Notes: a model not told the origin generated them from the letters alone. A stretch of 64,000 nt of DNA from Palaemon carinicauda (GCF_036898095.1 NC_090751.1:75123180-75187179); one strand, 5' to 3'; positions 42,776-53,759 are shown, counted from the first letter of the stretch. Made by a program: numbers and translations.

Positions 42776-43140
42776 ACGATCAGAGGGTTCTCGTGGCCGA
42801 CTGGCGCTCTGGGACAAAAACCGTGTATATTGGTTCGTAAGCATTGTTATTATTAGCGAATATCTATGACTTATAGTACTGCTGTTATCAGCAAATGTGA
42901 TGCAATGGAAGACTCTAACAGCAGTGTTAGTAGCTTAACGTCCAACGCTCTTTGCTTTCCCATGGCATGGGTGAGCGTTCTTGGGAACGTCAACAGGAAC
43001 GCTCGCGAGGACGTCTGCCCGTGAGCTAACGCCTCTCGTTTCCTTACGCCAATCGACGTTCGTTCTCCTATGGGCCGGGGAGCTTGGAAGAGGTCTAAGG
43101 CTAGGAAAATGACGTCCACTGTGCTGAATGAATTCACTGC
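42776..43140 (-). pseudogene. Probable gag-tail relic of DIRS 'c'
   Basis: Minus frame 43137-42871 is open for 88 codons (LDLFQAPRPIGERTSIGVRK, LLTFPRTLTHAMGKQRALDV), Arg-rich, next to the minisatellite. No diagnostic motif; assigned by position only. Confidence 0.35.
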
Positions 43141-43319
43141 CCTAATTTAGCACTGAAACTTGCACTTTTAAAATCTTCCACAAAAGACCATAAATAGTCC
43201 TGCCCGTTGTGAGAGAACTTTTTCTTCTGCCACGGGCTTAAATGAGAATGCAATATCACCTCTAGTACTTGCTATATAAATTGTAACAAAATATTTTTAT
43301 AAAATATTAAACTGACATT

Positions 43320-43560
43320 TTCATAATAAAATAAATTTTCAAACATACTTACCCGGCGGTCACACAAAAATAACCACCGGGCAGGTGTTGTGTTTAAAAA
43401 TAAATGTTGAACACACTCACCCGGTAGTTACATATAACAACCGGTAAAATTAAATGTCATAATTACCTACCCCGTAGTTACATACAACCACCGGGAAAGC
43501 TATATGTAAATGTAAACAACCCTTAAATAATTGTTCCCGATAAAAAGTGATTTGCTACAC
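43320..43560. repeat. Degenerate 'acttacccggYRgt' terminal-repeat cluster
   Basis: Related short blocks at 43346-43362, 43414-43431 and 43463-43478 (on the minus strand ...ccgggtaagtat, ...accgggtgagtgtg, ...ggggtaggtaa). They resemble arms of another DIRS-type terminal repeat. No coding potential; 43561-44190 holds nothing recognised. Confidence 0.5.
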
Positions 43561-44192
43561 TTTACAATTGGAACATATATATATGAATATACGACTAATA
43601 CTAGAATTCCCAATATCGAAAAGAACGCTACCCAGACATGTTGGGACTGCATCGACTGTCATGAGAACTACACATCGTAATTTAACCATACGCTAGTTTT
43701 ATTTAATCTTTGAAAATAGATCGATGATTTAAAGAACGAATACTAATTGGACAAATATTTTCTTAAAAATTTTACATTAAAAGTTGAAAACTTATTATAA
43801 TATAGAATTTCCATTCTTTACAAGAAAAAGCAAATAAAGAATATGCAAGTCATACAAAGTATGTACTATGTACTGTAGATTACGTCACACGACAGCGACG
43901 TCAAAGAGTTGGCGGAACGTATATCTGCCATCAGGTTTATTAAAAATGTAGGTTCATTTTACAGAAGGGGTAAAAGCACTCCCAATCCTACCTTTTTAAA
44001 GATACGAACAAAATTAAAACACTAACACTCAGTAAAAATAAAACCCAACCAGCGAAGGCTAAAAGAAAATTGTACAGCACCAAGATAACTGTGATATACA
44101 GGTATACAGCGAGAGAAAAATCCAATGATATAACTGATATGTGATTGGAAAAACTCTTAATGGCAGACCAACGATGTTGTCGATCGGACCGG

Positions 44193-44380
44193 CAGAGATG
44201 AACTGAGGAACAGAAAACGGGAATGATTCCAAGTACCACCCTGTAAGAGGTGTTAACCACCTAACAGCACAACCTCCACAAGGCGGTTGCCGCAATTTTC
44301 GAATAAATTCTGCCGAAAGTCGGAGACTAAGCTACATATATACAACTGCCAGGTAAGTACTCTTCATAAAAATACGTATT
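44193..44380 (-). repeat. Reverse-complement copy of the 35320-35500 repeat
   Basis: ggaacagaaaacgggaatga to ccaggtaagtactc is the reverse complement of 35330-35470 with few changes (ccaagtaccaccctgtaag, caacctccacaaggcggttg). Provides the left flank of the triplication. Confidence 0.8.
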
Positions 44381-44872
44381 TCAAGTGGATTCCCAGCCAG
44401 GATCAACATACATTAAATTCCACATCTACAATTTCTGAAACAGATTTACACTAAAATGGTATTTCAGGGCATAAATATTTTTTTCAGACATTGAAAAAGG
44501 AGTTACTTGATTTAAGTGGAGGATAACATCCTCTATGAAAGGCCAAGAAACTTTATTTGAATATCTTAATAAATACAAGAGATATAGCTCATTTTTCATT
44601 ATGATGTCATCCTAAAAATGTAGTTTGCATTTGCAAGTTTGTCAGATATATCATATGTACAGTCAGCCTGCGCTATAAGCGAGTTTATATTTCAAACTAT
44701 TACTTAACTGTATCAAATAATCATGCATGTAATATGACAAATTTGAAAGTAATTTGTATTTTTCCTAACCATACAAACCTTAGCGATTTACATTGGGTTT
44801 ACCTTTTAGCGTAGCTGAAATGGCGAGCCATTAGAATTTAACGAGGGTGTATTACCCCCGCGCTAGCTACCG

Positions 44873-44873
<1 letters not shown>

Positions 44874-44918
<45 letters not shown>
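44874..44918 (+). repeat. (GT)n in triplicated unit 1
   Basis: Homologous runs at 46175-46215 (unit 2) and 47463-47514 (unit 3), of different lengths. Confidence 0.95.
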
Positions 44919-44920
<2 letters not shown>

Positions 44921-46174
44921 TAGCTAGCTACCCCCCCCCCCCCCACACACCGGTGAAGCTCACTTTCACTTAGAGGTAGGACTTGTCTTGGGGGACAGGG
45001 CTGGCAGGCAAATATGTGTAAATAGCTAAGGTTTGTATGGTTAGGAAAAATACAAATTACCTTCGAATTTGTCATTTGTTCCGTAACCGAAATACAAACC
45101 ACACTATTTACATTAGGTGACTTACCCCTTAGGTAGGGTGGAAAGTCCCCAGCCTTACTGGCTTTGGCTTTACCCGGGGACTCAGAATCCGAGTGAGTCG
45201 CACTCGAGAAAAGGAGTCCCTGCACCTCACAAGTTCCTTGCTCCACAAGGAACCATGTGGCCTACATAAGCTTGTGTGTGAAGGAAGAAGTGTGACCCAT
45301 CCTAGACAGTTGACCTGGAGTTCCAGAAGGAACTCTGGGTTAGGACGTTCCCAATACCACCTCGTCAGGGTATGGGACGCGACAGTATTGACTCAATACT
45401 CGGAACACAAGGAAGCATGGTTTACCTGCAGAGGTTCGAGGTCAGCTATCCAGAGACCAGGATGCTGCTTCTCAGTAGAGGGGATGATGAAGAAAGAAGT
45501 AAGGGCCAGACATACTTCTTTCGTTCATGCAGACTAAAACCTGAAAACAATGCCCTCAACCTTCTGCTACCTGTCCAAAAAGGAGCGGTTGCCGCAATTT
45601 TCGAATAAATTCTGTTGAAAGTCAGAGACTAAGCTACATATATACAACTGCCAGGTAAGTAATCTTCATAAAAATACGTATTTCAAGTGGATTCCCAACC
45701 AGTATCAACATACATTAAAATCCACATCTACAATTTCTGAAACAGATTTACACTAAAATGGTATTTCAGATGATAAATATTTTTTTCAGACATTGAAAAA
45801 GGAGTTACTTGATATATGTGGAGGATAACATCCTCTATGAAAGGCCAAGAAACTTTATTTGAATATCTTAATAAATACAAGAGATATAGCTAATTTTTCA
45901 TTATGATGTCATCCTAAAAATGTAGTTTGCATTTGCAAGTTTATCAGATGTATCATATGTACAGTCAGCCTGCGCTGTAAGCGAGTTTATATTTCAAACT
46001 ATTACTTAACTATATCAAATAATCATGCATGTAATATGACAAATTCGAAAGTAATTTGTATTTTTCCTAACCATACAAACCTTAGCTATTTACATTGGGT
46101 TTACCTTTTAGCGTAGCTGAAATGGCGAGCCATTAGAATTTAACGAGGGTGTATTACCCCCGCGCTAGCTACCG

Positions 46175-46216
<42 letters not shown>

Positions 46217-47461
46217 TAGCTAGCTACCCCGCCCCCCTCACACACTGGTGAAGCTCACTTTCACTTAGAGGTAGGACTTGTCTTGGGGGACAGGGCTGGC
46301 GGGCATATATGTGTAAATAGCTAAGGTTTGTATATTTAGGAAAAATACAAATTACCTTCGAATTTGTCATTTGTTCCGTAACCGAAATACAAACCTCACT
46401 ATTTACATTGGGCGACTTACCCCTTAGGTAGGGTGGAAAGTCCCCAGCCTTACTGGCTTTGGCTTTACCCGGGGACTCAGAATCCGAGTGAGTCGCACTC
46501 GAGAAAAGGAGTCCCTGCACCTCACAAGTTCCTTGCTCCGCAAGGAACCGTGTGGCCTACATAAGCTTGTGTGTGAAGGAAGAAGTGTGACCCATCCTAG
46601 ACAGTTGACCTGGAGTTCCTTCTGGGTTAGGACGTTCCCAATACCACCTCGTCAGGGTATGGGACGCGACAGTATTGACTCAATACTCGGAACACAAGGA
46701 AGCATGGTTTACCTGCAGAGGTTCGAGGTCAGCTATGCAGAGACCAGGAAGCTGCTTCTCAGTAGAGGGGATGATGAAGAAAGAAGTAAGGGCCAGACAT
46801 ACTTCTTTCGTTCATGCAGACTAAAACCTGAAAACAATGCCCTCAACCTTCTGCTACCTGTCCAAAAAGGAGCGGTTGCCGCAATTTTCGAATAAATTCT
46901 GCCTTAAGTCGGAGACTAAGCTACATATATACAACTGCCAGGTAAGTACTTTTCATAAAAATACGTATTTCAAGTGGATTCCCAACCAGGATCAACATAC
47001 ATTAAAATCCACATCTACAATTTCTGAAACAGATTTACACTAAAATGGTATTTCAGATGATAAATATTTTTTTCAGACATTGAAAAAGGAGTTACTTGAT
47101 ATATGTGGAGGATAACATCCTCTATGAAAGGCCAAGAAACTTTATTTGAATATCTTAATAAATACAAGAGATATAGCTCATTTTTCATTATGATGTCATC
47201 CTAAAAGTGTAGTTTGCATTTGCAAGTTTGCCAGATGTATCTTATGTACAGTCAGCCTGCGCTGTAAGCGAGTTTATATTTCAAACTATTACTTAACTGT
47301 ATCAAATAATCATGCATGTAATATGACAAATTCGAAGGTAATTTGTATTTTTCCTAACCATACAAACCTTAGCTATTTACATAGGGTTTACCTTTTAGCG
47401 TAGCTGAAATGGCGAGCCATTAGAATTTAACGAGGGTGTATTACCCCCGCGCTAGCTACCG

Positions 47462-47515
<54 letters not shown>

Positions 47516-48124
47516 TAGCTAGCTAACCCCACCCCCCCCCTCACACACCGGTGAAGCTCACTTTCACTTAGAGGTAGGACTTGTCTTGGGGGACAGAGCT
47601 GGCGGGCAAATATGTGTAAATAGCTAAGGTTTGTATATTTAGGAAAAATACAAATTACCTTCGAATTTGTCATTTGTTCCGTAACCGAAATACAAACCAC
47701 ACTATTTACATTAGGTGACTTACCCCTTAGGTAGGGTGGAAAGTCCCCAGCCTTACTGGCTTTGGCTTTACCCGAGGACTCGGAATCCGAGTGAGTCGCA
47801 CTCGAGAAAAGGAGTCCCTGCACCTCACAAGTTCCTTGCTCCGCAAGGAACCGTGTGGCCTACATAAGCTTGTGTGTGAAGGAAGAAGTGTGACCCATCC
47901 TAGACAGTTGACCTGGAGTTCCTTCTGGGTTAGGACGTTCCCAATACCACCTCGTCAGGGTATGGGACGCGACAGTATTGACTCAATACTCTGAACACAA
48001 GGAAGCATGGTTTACCTGCAGAGGTTCGAGGTCAGCTATGCAGAGACCAGGAAGCTGCTTCTCAGTAGAGGGGATGATGAAGAAAGAAGTAAGGGCCAGA
48101 CATACTTCTTTCGTTCATGCAGAC

Positions 48125-48256
48125 TAAAACCTGAAAACAATGCCCTCAACCTTCTGCTAAAACCTGAAAACAATGCCCTCAACCTTCTGCTAAAACCTGA
48201 AAACAATGCCCTCAACCTTCTGCTAAAACCTGAAAACAATGCCCTCAACCTCCTGC
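48125..48256 (+). repeat. 33-bp repeat, four copies, in unit 3 only
   Basis: taaaacctgaaaacaatgcc-ctcaaccttctgc repeated at 48125, 48158, 48191 and 48224. Units 1 and 2 have a single copy (45535 and 46823), so this expansion came after triplication. Confidence 0.97.
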
Positions 48257-48279
48257 TACCTGTCCAAAAAGGAGCCTGA

Positions 48280-49210
48280 GGTTAGACCAGCTGTTGTGTA
48301 GCCACCCCAGAGCGATAGAAAATGTATCAAAACTCCTGTGGGTCACGCCCTGCAGGAAGCGGGCTGCGAAGGTCATTAGACGCTTCAAGACTCCAGCTTG
48401 TAACACCCGTGTCACAAAGTAGTATTACTCGAAGGCGAGGGACGTTGCGATGTAGCCGACATCGTGCTGTAGGGCGACGTGACGGGGGAGGGTCTGGAGT
48501 CAGGTCGAGATGAATGTCCTTGAGTCCGAGCTGAAGAGGTATACTGGTGACTCTCCCCCGTGTCCTTCTTGTGCTCCCAAACCAGCTGCAACTGAGGACA
48601 AACTGCAGCTGTTCCCATAGCTAACCTCTCGATTCCTTTACTGGCAAGAAGGAGAAGGTTTTGGGACATCAGATACAGAATGGTGACTCGAAATCTTGAA
48701 GGAATTGGACCGAAGGGCCGGGACCCCAAGATTCTGAGTCTAGCCAACAACTCAGGAGCGAACCTGAATGTTGTCTTCCCCCATTCCTTAGAAAGGGCGG
48801 AGTCTCGTATGAGACCAGGAAGATTGCTCACACACTGACCGCGGCCAGAGTGAGGAGGAGCCCCAAGACGGAATACGATCAGAGGCCTGACGTAAAGGGT
48901 CTTGAGAAGATCTCTTAAGGGACTAAAAAGTCCGAGCCATGCTCCAAGTTGGAGGTCTCACTCCGACTACGGCAGGGACGTTCGCAGCTTCGCATGACCG
49001 AGGAAAGGTCCAGCGGGAAGGAAAAAGTTATTCCTTTAAACCTGAAGGTCAGGGAAAGGCTGAGCGACAGGCTTCATTGCCGAGAGCGGAAAAGAGTTTC
49101 CTCCCGCCGGAAGGCAATAAGATCGTTATTGCTGGGGAAGAGGCCTCAAGGGAAGAGGTATATCTCCCACGACACCAACCACTGAAGACTCTCCACTTCG
49201 CCTGAAAGAC
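48280..49210 (-). pseudogene. DIRS 'd' tyrosine recombinase relic
   Basis: Minus reading: SSVVGVVGDI (about 49180) as in DIRS 'b' VVVVVEGVSS; much damaged middle; end reads RVLQAGVLKRLMTFAARFLQ and GVTHRSFDTFSIALGWLHNS (48410-48285). The catalytic Tyr place is Phe (ARFLQG, codon TTC). H-x-x-R region not readable. Inactive. Confidence 0.65.
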
Positions 49211-51006
49211 CCCTGCGGATGATTATCGCAGATGACGCGACCTCCGTCCCGCGACTGTAGCGGGTTGTCTCTTCTTGAGGAGGAAGCGTAGTGTCTCCAG
49301 GCATGAAGACGAAGCGACGCCCCGGCTCGTGAAAGATGTTGCAGTGTGGTTGTTTGAGTAGCCTGTGCCGTGGGAGAAGCTCTCCCGGGAGTTCCGTCAG
49401 GGGAAGCAGAGGGTCCGGAAACCGTTCTGCACATAGTCCCAGTGGAGCTCTCAGGGCCATTGAAAGGTTGACAGACAACCTGGTCTTGTTGAGACCTATT
49501 TTCAACAGACAACAAAGGAGGGAAGACGCAGGCGTCGATGTTGTCCCACCATCACCGGAATGCATCTTGCCAGAGTCTCGGGGTCTGAGACTGGGGGGAA
49601 GAACAGCGGAAGCTTGAGGTTCCAAGCTGTCGCGATCAGGTCCCCCAGGCCAGGACTTGCTGGTTACTCAAGGCCAAAGACTCCCAGGTACACTCTTTAC
49701 GAGGCTCTGCTCGGATAGTCGGAGAGAACATTCCTCTGCACGGAATGAGAAAGTTGATGGTGGTATTGAGAGTATCTCAATTCATCTCAGTATCTCTACT
49801 GCAAGATGCGAAGGTGTGAAAATGCGTCCCCTGCTGGTTAGAACACGCCAGAACCATGAAGTCGACGCGCACAGAGCGACTCGGCAGGAGCTGTAGGATC
49901 TGTAGAGGGGCCAGACTACGGCCCCTAAGCCTGCCTGAATGATGGAGAGGTATCCTTCAGGTCCTGACCATAGGCCTGGACCGGAACATGCCCCCCCCAC
50001 CCCCCTTTCTTTGACGAGTCAGAGAACAGCATAAAAAATGTGGGGAAAGGACGAGAATATCCACTCCCATCAAGAGGTTCCATAGGTCAACACCCATTGC
50101 AGGTCTAATCGTTTCGCTAGTCCCATAGGGGCCAGAAAGTCAGGTTAATCGTTGCTTTGAAACCACCGGAACTTGGGCCGCCCCACAGGGAACTTATCCT
50201 GAGGCGACCGTTCGGAACTTTAGATGGGTCAATGAGGAAAAAAGAACTAGGAAACGTTCCAAGATAGGGCTGAAAGCTCTGCTTGACTGAGAACAGGTAC
50301 TGCGACTCTCCTCAGTCTTGCCACAGTCAACTGAAGGAAAGGCTCGGAGGAGGTGGCAACAGAATCTGGCGTCCCCAGGTGGTCACCCATCCAAGTACCG
50401 ACCAGAACCGACGTTGCTTAACCTCGCTGGACGGACGAGAAGCGGGGTTTCCAACGTGGCTAGATACTCCAGATGTTGAGGCAGAAGAAGAGAAGGCTCC
50501 TAGCAAAATACCATGAACCCCCACTCCTGGTAAGTATCCGGAGGCTTGTCCCGGCGCTGAAGAAGGTCGAACACGAACCTACCGGAGTTAACCAGACCTC
50601 CAAAAGGCGAAGGAGGCGGAAGCCTGCACCTGAGCGGCCATGAGGAAAGCAAGGAGAGTTTTCTGGGGAAAAAAACCTGCGATGCCACGGCGGGATCGCC
50701 ACACTGCACCTTAAGCAGGAATACCTGTAGTCTAGGCTGAATTCCACGAGCTTCCTGGAAGATGGATGGAATGGAAACTGAAAGTACCCGTCCTTCCGAT
50801 CCAGGGCCTAAGGAGTCCTGTCGCCTCGTTACCAGTCTGATCGAGTCTGCTGTTCCACGCTGGACGAAGTTTGTTCGACAAACTTGATCAGGGCTGAGAA
50901 GTCGACTACGGAACTCCCGTCTCAGATACTTCCTTACAAGAAAGGATCGACTGAAGAAGCAGGGGGTGAAGCCATCGACGATCCTATGGAGGACCTTCTC
51001 CTAAGG
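49210..51006 (-). pseudogene. DIRS 'd' RT / RNase H / post-region
   Basis: Frames 49625-49146 and 49515-49126 hold the equivalent of 24290-24540 in DIRS 'b' (PRPRDSGKMHSGD, ALRAPLGLCAERFPDPLLPL). The RT portion at 50747-50460 (MEFSLDYRYSCLRCSVAIPP, then FFSPENSPCF) matches the region around 'RLDNRKYQFKVLCFGLSIAP' of 'b'. Many frameshifts. Identification relies on alignment with copy 'b'. Confidence 0.65.
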
Positions 51007-51532
51007 CAGTGATTCCCAACCTTTTTGTGATCGAGTACCACTTGGAGGTCCCGTACAGTCGCCGCGTACCACCTGGTTCCAGAGAAACTAAATTCGATCA
51101 GATACCACTTTACTTCTATAATTGTAAAAATGGAAAACGCAAATCAACTAAGAAAACAACAACTCAATGCGAGGGTTGTATCTGCTTCTTCTCCACCAGC
51201 TGGTCAATGCGGGGCATGACTTTGCTCACAGCACATCGGAAATCATGCCCGGGCGCTGCAAGACGGTTCCGGCTCTTCGACTTGATGGCCATAAAGGCTG
51301 AGAACCCCTGCTCGCACTCCCACGTCAAGGGGAAAATCAGTAGCTGGGGAACAGCGTGACGGGCTAGCGTCGGGTACGAGGAGGCCATGCTCACCCAGAA
51401 GTTTAAAGGAGAGCATTCTTTGTGCTTCCTCATGACCCCGAAAGTGTTCGCGTACCACCTGGAAGGCCCTCGCGTACCACTAGTGGTACGCGTACCACTA
51501 GTGGTACGCGTACCACAGCTTGGGAACCACTG
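51007..51532 (-). mobile_element. hAT-type element fragment inside DIRS 'd'
   Basis: Ends CAGTGATTCCCAACC (51007) and inverted ...tgggaaccactg (51532). Flanks are tcctaagg and tcccaagg, an 8-bp target duplication with one mismatch, as hAT elements make. Near the right end lies gcgtaccactagtggtacgc twice in tandem (about 51470-51511), a 20-bp perfect palindrome. It encodes the C-terminal dimerisation domain of a hAT transposase on the minus strand. Confidence 0.85.
51164..51400 (-). pseudogene. hAT transposase C-terminal dimerisation domain (ZBED5-like)
   Basis: Minus frame 51559-51164: FWVSMASSYPTLARHAVPQL, WECEQGFSAFMAIKSKSRNR, LRCAVSKVMPRIDQLVEKKQ-type residues. The W/FW start, 'CE-x-GFS' core and 'K-x-RNRL' match the hAT C-terminal domain of the SCAND3/ZBED5 group. 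The catalytic and BED-finger parts are absent, so this is an internally deleted, non-autonomous copy. Confidence 0.75.
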
Positions 51533-51786
51533 TCCCAAGGCATGGATCATTCTGCCCAAACGGGCAAACTCTTGCCAACCCTATGGCATATAGGTTCAGA
51601 GTCACTGAATTCGCTGAGAGAGACGGCAGGCGCGATATCCTTGGCTGATCACAGAGATCGTGTAGGAATGGGCATCGGGAAGCTGTCATCCGGATGAGTA
51701 ACCTTAGGCATCCTCCCAGCGTGAAACCTGCAAGGGGGGGGTGTCAATCCTAGAGTTCGTGAACTCTGTCGCTCTTTCTAGGACTA

Positions 51787-51819
<33 letters not shown>

Positions 51820-52430
51820 AGAGCCTTCCATGCCCCCTATTCCTGACAGGAGGGAACTGCAATTGGACACCTTGTCTCAGTTGTCGTAGCCGGTCCGATA
51901 ACTTAGGCCGACGTAGCAGAAAAAAAAGAGGCGCTGGAGCCCTGCAGGGTCTGGAAGAAAGCGCCTTGGAGGAGTGAAAACGGAAGTCGACTTTCTCCAC
52001 ACAGCCGCTGTCTATGTCTCTGTCCTTGGGCACAAACAAACTCTTCTCAAGGATGGAGGGGGGTCTGAGGTTGTCGACATCCACAGATGAGACACCCGAA
52101 AGGAAGCCCTCGGTCATTGCGTCCAGATGGTCCAACATCGAGCTTGCCCACAAATTCGATACTTGACGACGAAACGCCAAGGTGCTTGAGCCCGAGAGGA
52201 GGAAAGTACCCATGACCTTCCTGTAGCTTCCTTGAACAAAACCTCGGGTCGCAACCGAGGAGGGAAAGGACCTGGTAAGGCCCTTTCACGATATGGAGAA
52301 GAGGAAGGGGTAAACCAGTCACCCCTTGGCCGATGGAGAAATCTCGAACGGAAAGCCCCGCCAAAAACCCTTCCAGGGAATGACGGGGAAGGGCTAACAC
52401 AGGTTCTGGAAAGAAGAATGTTGCTCAGAC
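51533..52430 (-). pseudogene. DIRS 'd' gag-like region
   Basis: Frames 52400-52047 (RHSLEGFLAGLSVRDFSIGQ, SSSIEFVGKLDVGPSG) and 52213-51704 (FRRQVSNLWASSMLDHLD, KLSDRLRQLRQGVQLQFPPV). The terminal basic/glycine run includes a C-run (51789-51817) on the plus strand, giving poly-Gly. Position between minisatellite and RT equals gag C-part of DIRS 'b'. Confidence 0.6.
51789..51817 (+). repeat. Poly-C run (29 C)
   Basis: Homopolymer in the gag end of DIRS 'd'; its length in the assembly may be unreliable. Confidence 0.95.
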
Positions 52431-52737
52431 CTCCCTGAAGATTCTTCCTATTCTTGCATGTGCCATGCTCTGCGTTTACGGGGTGAGGCCGTGTTCAGGA
52501 AATACGCTACAGAAGACTCACCAGGCTGGCCATGCTGCGAAACCCCAATGGGAATCGCGGTCGCAATCGCCCTGGCGCTCGCGCGATGGTAAATCAATGG
52601 ATTGCGCGTGGGCGAACGTGGAAGCGCCCATGCGCGGGCGCGCAGGAACGCAAACGAAGGAGCGCAGAGGGAGGGCGAGCGTGGTAGGAAGGGCGAGAGC
52701 TGGTGGTCGGCGAGCCGACGTTCGCGCGAAGAAACGC

Positions 52738-53030
52738 CGTCGGTCCGCGCGCCGCAACGGCGTCGGTCCGCGCGCCGCAACGGCGTCGGTCCGCGCGCCG
52801 CAACGGCGTCGGTCCGCGCGCCGCAACGGCGTCGGTCCGCGCGCCGCAACGGCGTCGGTCCGCGCGACGCAACGGCGTCGGTCCGCGCGACGCATCGGCG
52901 TCGGTCCGCGCGACGCATCGGCGTCGGTCCGCGCAACGCAACGGCGTCGGTCCGCGCGACGCAACGCCGGCGGTCCGCGCGACGCAACGCCGTCGGTCCG
53001 CGCGACGCAACGCCGTCGGTCCGCGCGACG
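52738..53030. repeat. 23-bp GC-rich minisatellite, 13 units
   Basis: Unit cgtcggtccgcgcg-ccgcaacgg, 13 copies. As 23 is not a multiple of 3, each frame cycles through all three and encodes the same 23-residue Arg/Ala-rich repeat (e.g. VRAPQRRRSARRNGV). All six frames are open across it. Left units read gccgcaac, right units gacgcaac, with cat variants in the middle, so variants are ordered. Confidence 0.97.
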
Positions 53031-53035
53031 GGAGT

Positions 53036-53757
53036 GCAGATGAAGACGAGCATGCTCAGCCCGTAGTCCTTGATCCGGCCGTCACCGCAACCTCAAATGT
53101 TTCCAAAAGCCTTCCTTCTCTAAAAGAACTCTTCACAGAGGATGAGATGGAGGAGTTTGAAGGTTTTCTGGGAGAGGATGGATAGAGAAAATACTCCATG
53201 AAATGATTTTTAGATGTATTCAGGCAGAAAATTACAGTTATTTATCGTACAGCAGCCAACTGTACACTTGCAGCGAGTGGCATCCGTGTTTGCGTGTGGA
53301 AGTTTCATCATGGATATACTGCAATTTTTAACTATAGCTAGATACTGTATTAAATCTTTAATACTGTATTAAATCTTTAAAACTTTTTTTGTATTTTGTA
53401 TAGAAAAGAATTCTGCAGTATTAGGAAAATACTGTAAACAGTAGGCTATGCACAGTACAGTAGTAAATACTACAGATATAGAAAATTATTAACACTTTAA
53501 AAACTTTTTAATGTTTTATTTATCCATAAAAGAAATTTTGTACAGTATTATATGAAAAATCTATAAGAAAGATTTCTTACAAAATTGTTAAGATAAAAAC
53601 TACAGTAAAGTACTGTACATGTATATGACTAAAAGTGGAGTAAAAAAAAAAAATGACAGGTAGGTTGCCATTTGCCGACGTGTTTTGAAATGTGCGAATT
53701 TCCGATTACGTGAGGCCTTTCACCGACCAAATTCTTGCATAATACGGGACTGTATTG
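53036..53757 (+). mobile_element. Tigger-like transposon, right end
   Basis: The terminus at 53757 (...cgggactgtattg) is followed by TA (53758-53759). From 53240 it matches the right arm of the 38605-41342 copy. The transposase C-terminal tail (53036-53185) is acidic: LPSLKELFTEDEMEEFEGFL and a TAG stop (53183-53185). The left part is missing and abuts the DIRS 'd' minisatellite, with which it makes one open frame. Confidence 0.8.
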
Positions 53758-53759
53758 TA

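Larger units (their letters stand above)
35621..43140 (-). mobile_element. DIRS-like retrotransposon 'c', with nested Tigger
   Basis: Minus-strand element: recombinase (36023-37040), post-RT region and RNase H (37041-37640), RT (37829-38600), then the Tigger insertion (38605-41342), then decayed sequence and probable gag tail (41345-43140). A segment at 38150-38300 is partly repeated at 38495-38604 plus 41343-41400, and that uninterrupted paralogue shows the Tigger site as it was before insertion. The interior includes LINE tail sequences (41640-42290) of separate origin. Boundaries at the gag side are approximate. Confidence 0.7.
44282..48275. repeat. Three tandem copies of a ~1.3-kb unit
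   Basis: Units start at 44282, 45588 and 46872 (each gcggttgccgcaattttcga) and are nearly identical. Lengths about 1306, 1284 and 1404 bp. Each contains a DIRS-type inverted repeat (gtaatttgtatttttcctaa with its inversion), a (GT)n run, the terminal block and the 3' end of a minus-strand DIRS element (to tgtccaaaaaggagc). The third continues into DIRS 'd'. Length differences come from (GT)n, a short deletion near 45325, and a 33-bp repeat in the third. Long minus-strand open frames in each unit are fortuitous. Confidence 0.95.
48276..53035 (-). mobile_element. DIRS-like retrotransposon 'd', with hAT insertion
   Basis: Minus-strand order: gag tail minisatellite (53030-52738), gag (52430-51533), hAT (51532-51007), RT (51006-50500), RNase H and post-region (50500-49210), recombinase (49210-48280), then terminal region in the 1.3-kb units. 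Domains are in many frames. The 5' end is replaced by Tigger sequence at 53036. Confidence 0.75.

Noticed and set aside
44863..47823. Minus-strand frames of 98-127 codons in each 1.3-kb unit
   Set aside because: They include the (GT)n run read as His-Thr and the DIRS terminal repeat; they are alike because the units are duplicated, with no domain.
52448..53053. Six overlapping Arg-rich open frames of 138-201 codons
   Set aside because: They result from a stop-free 23-bp minisatellite; kept as a repeat and a finding only.
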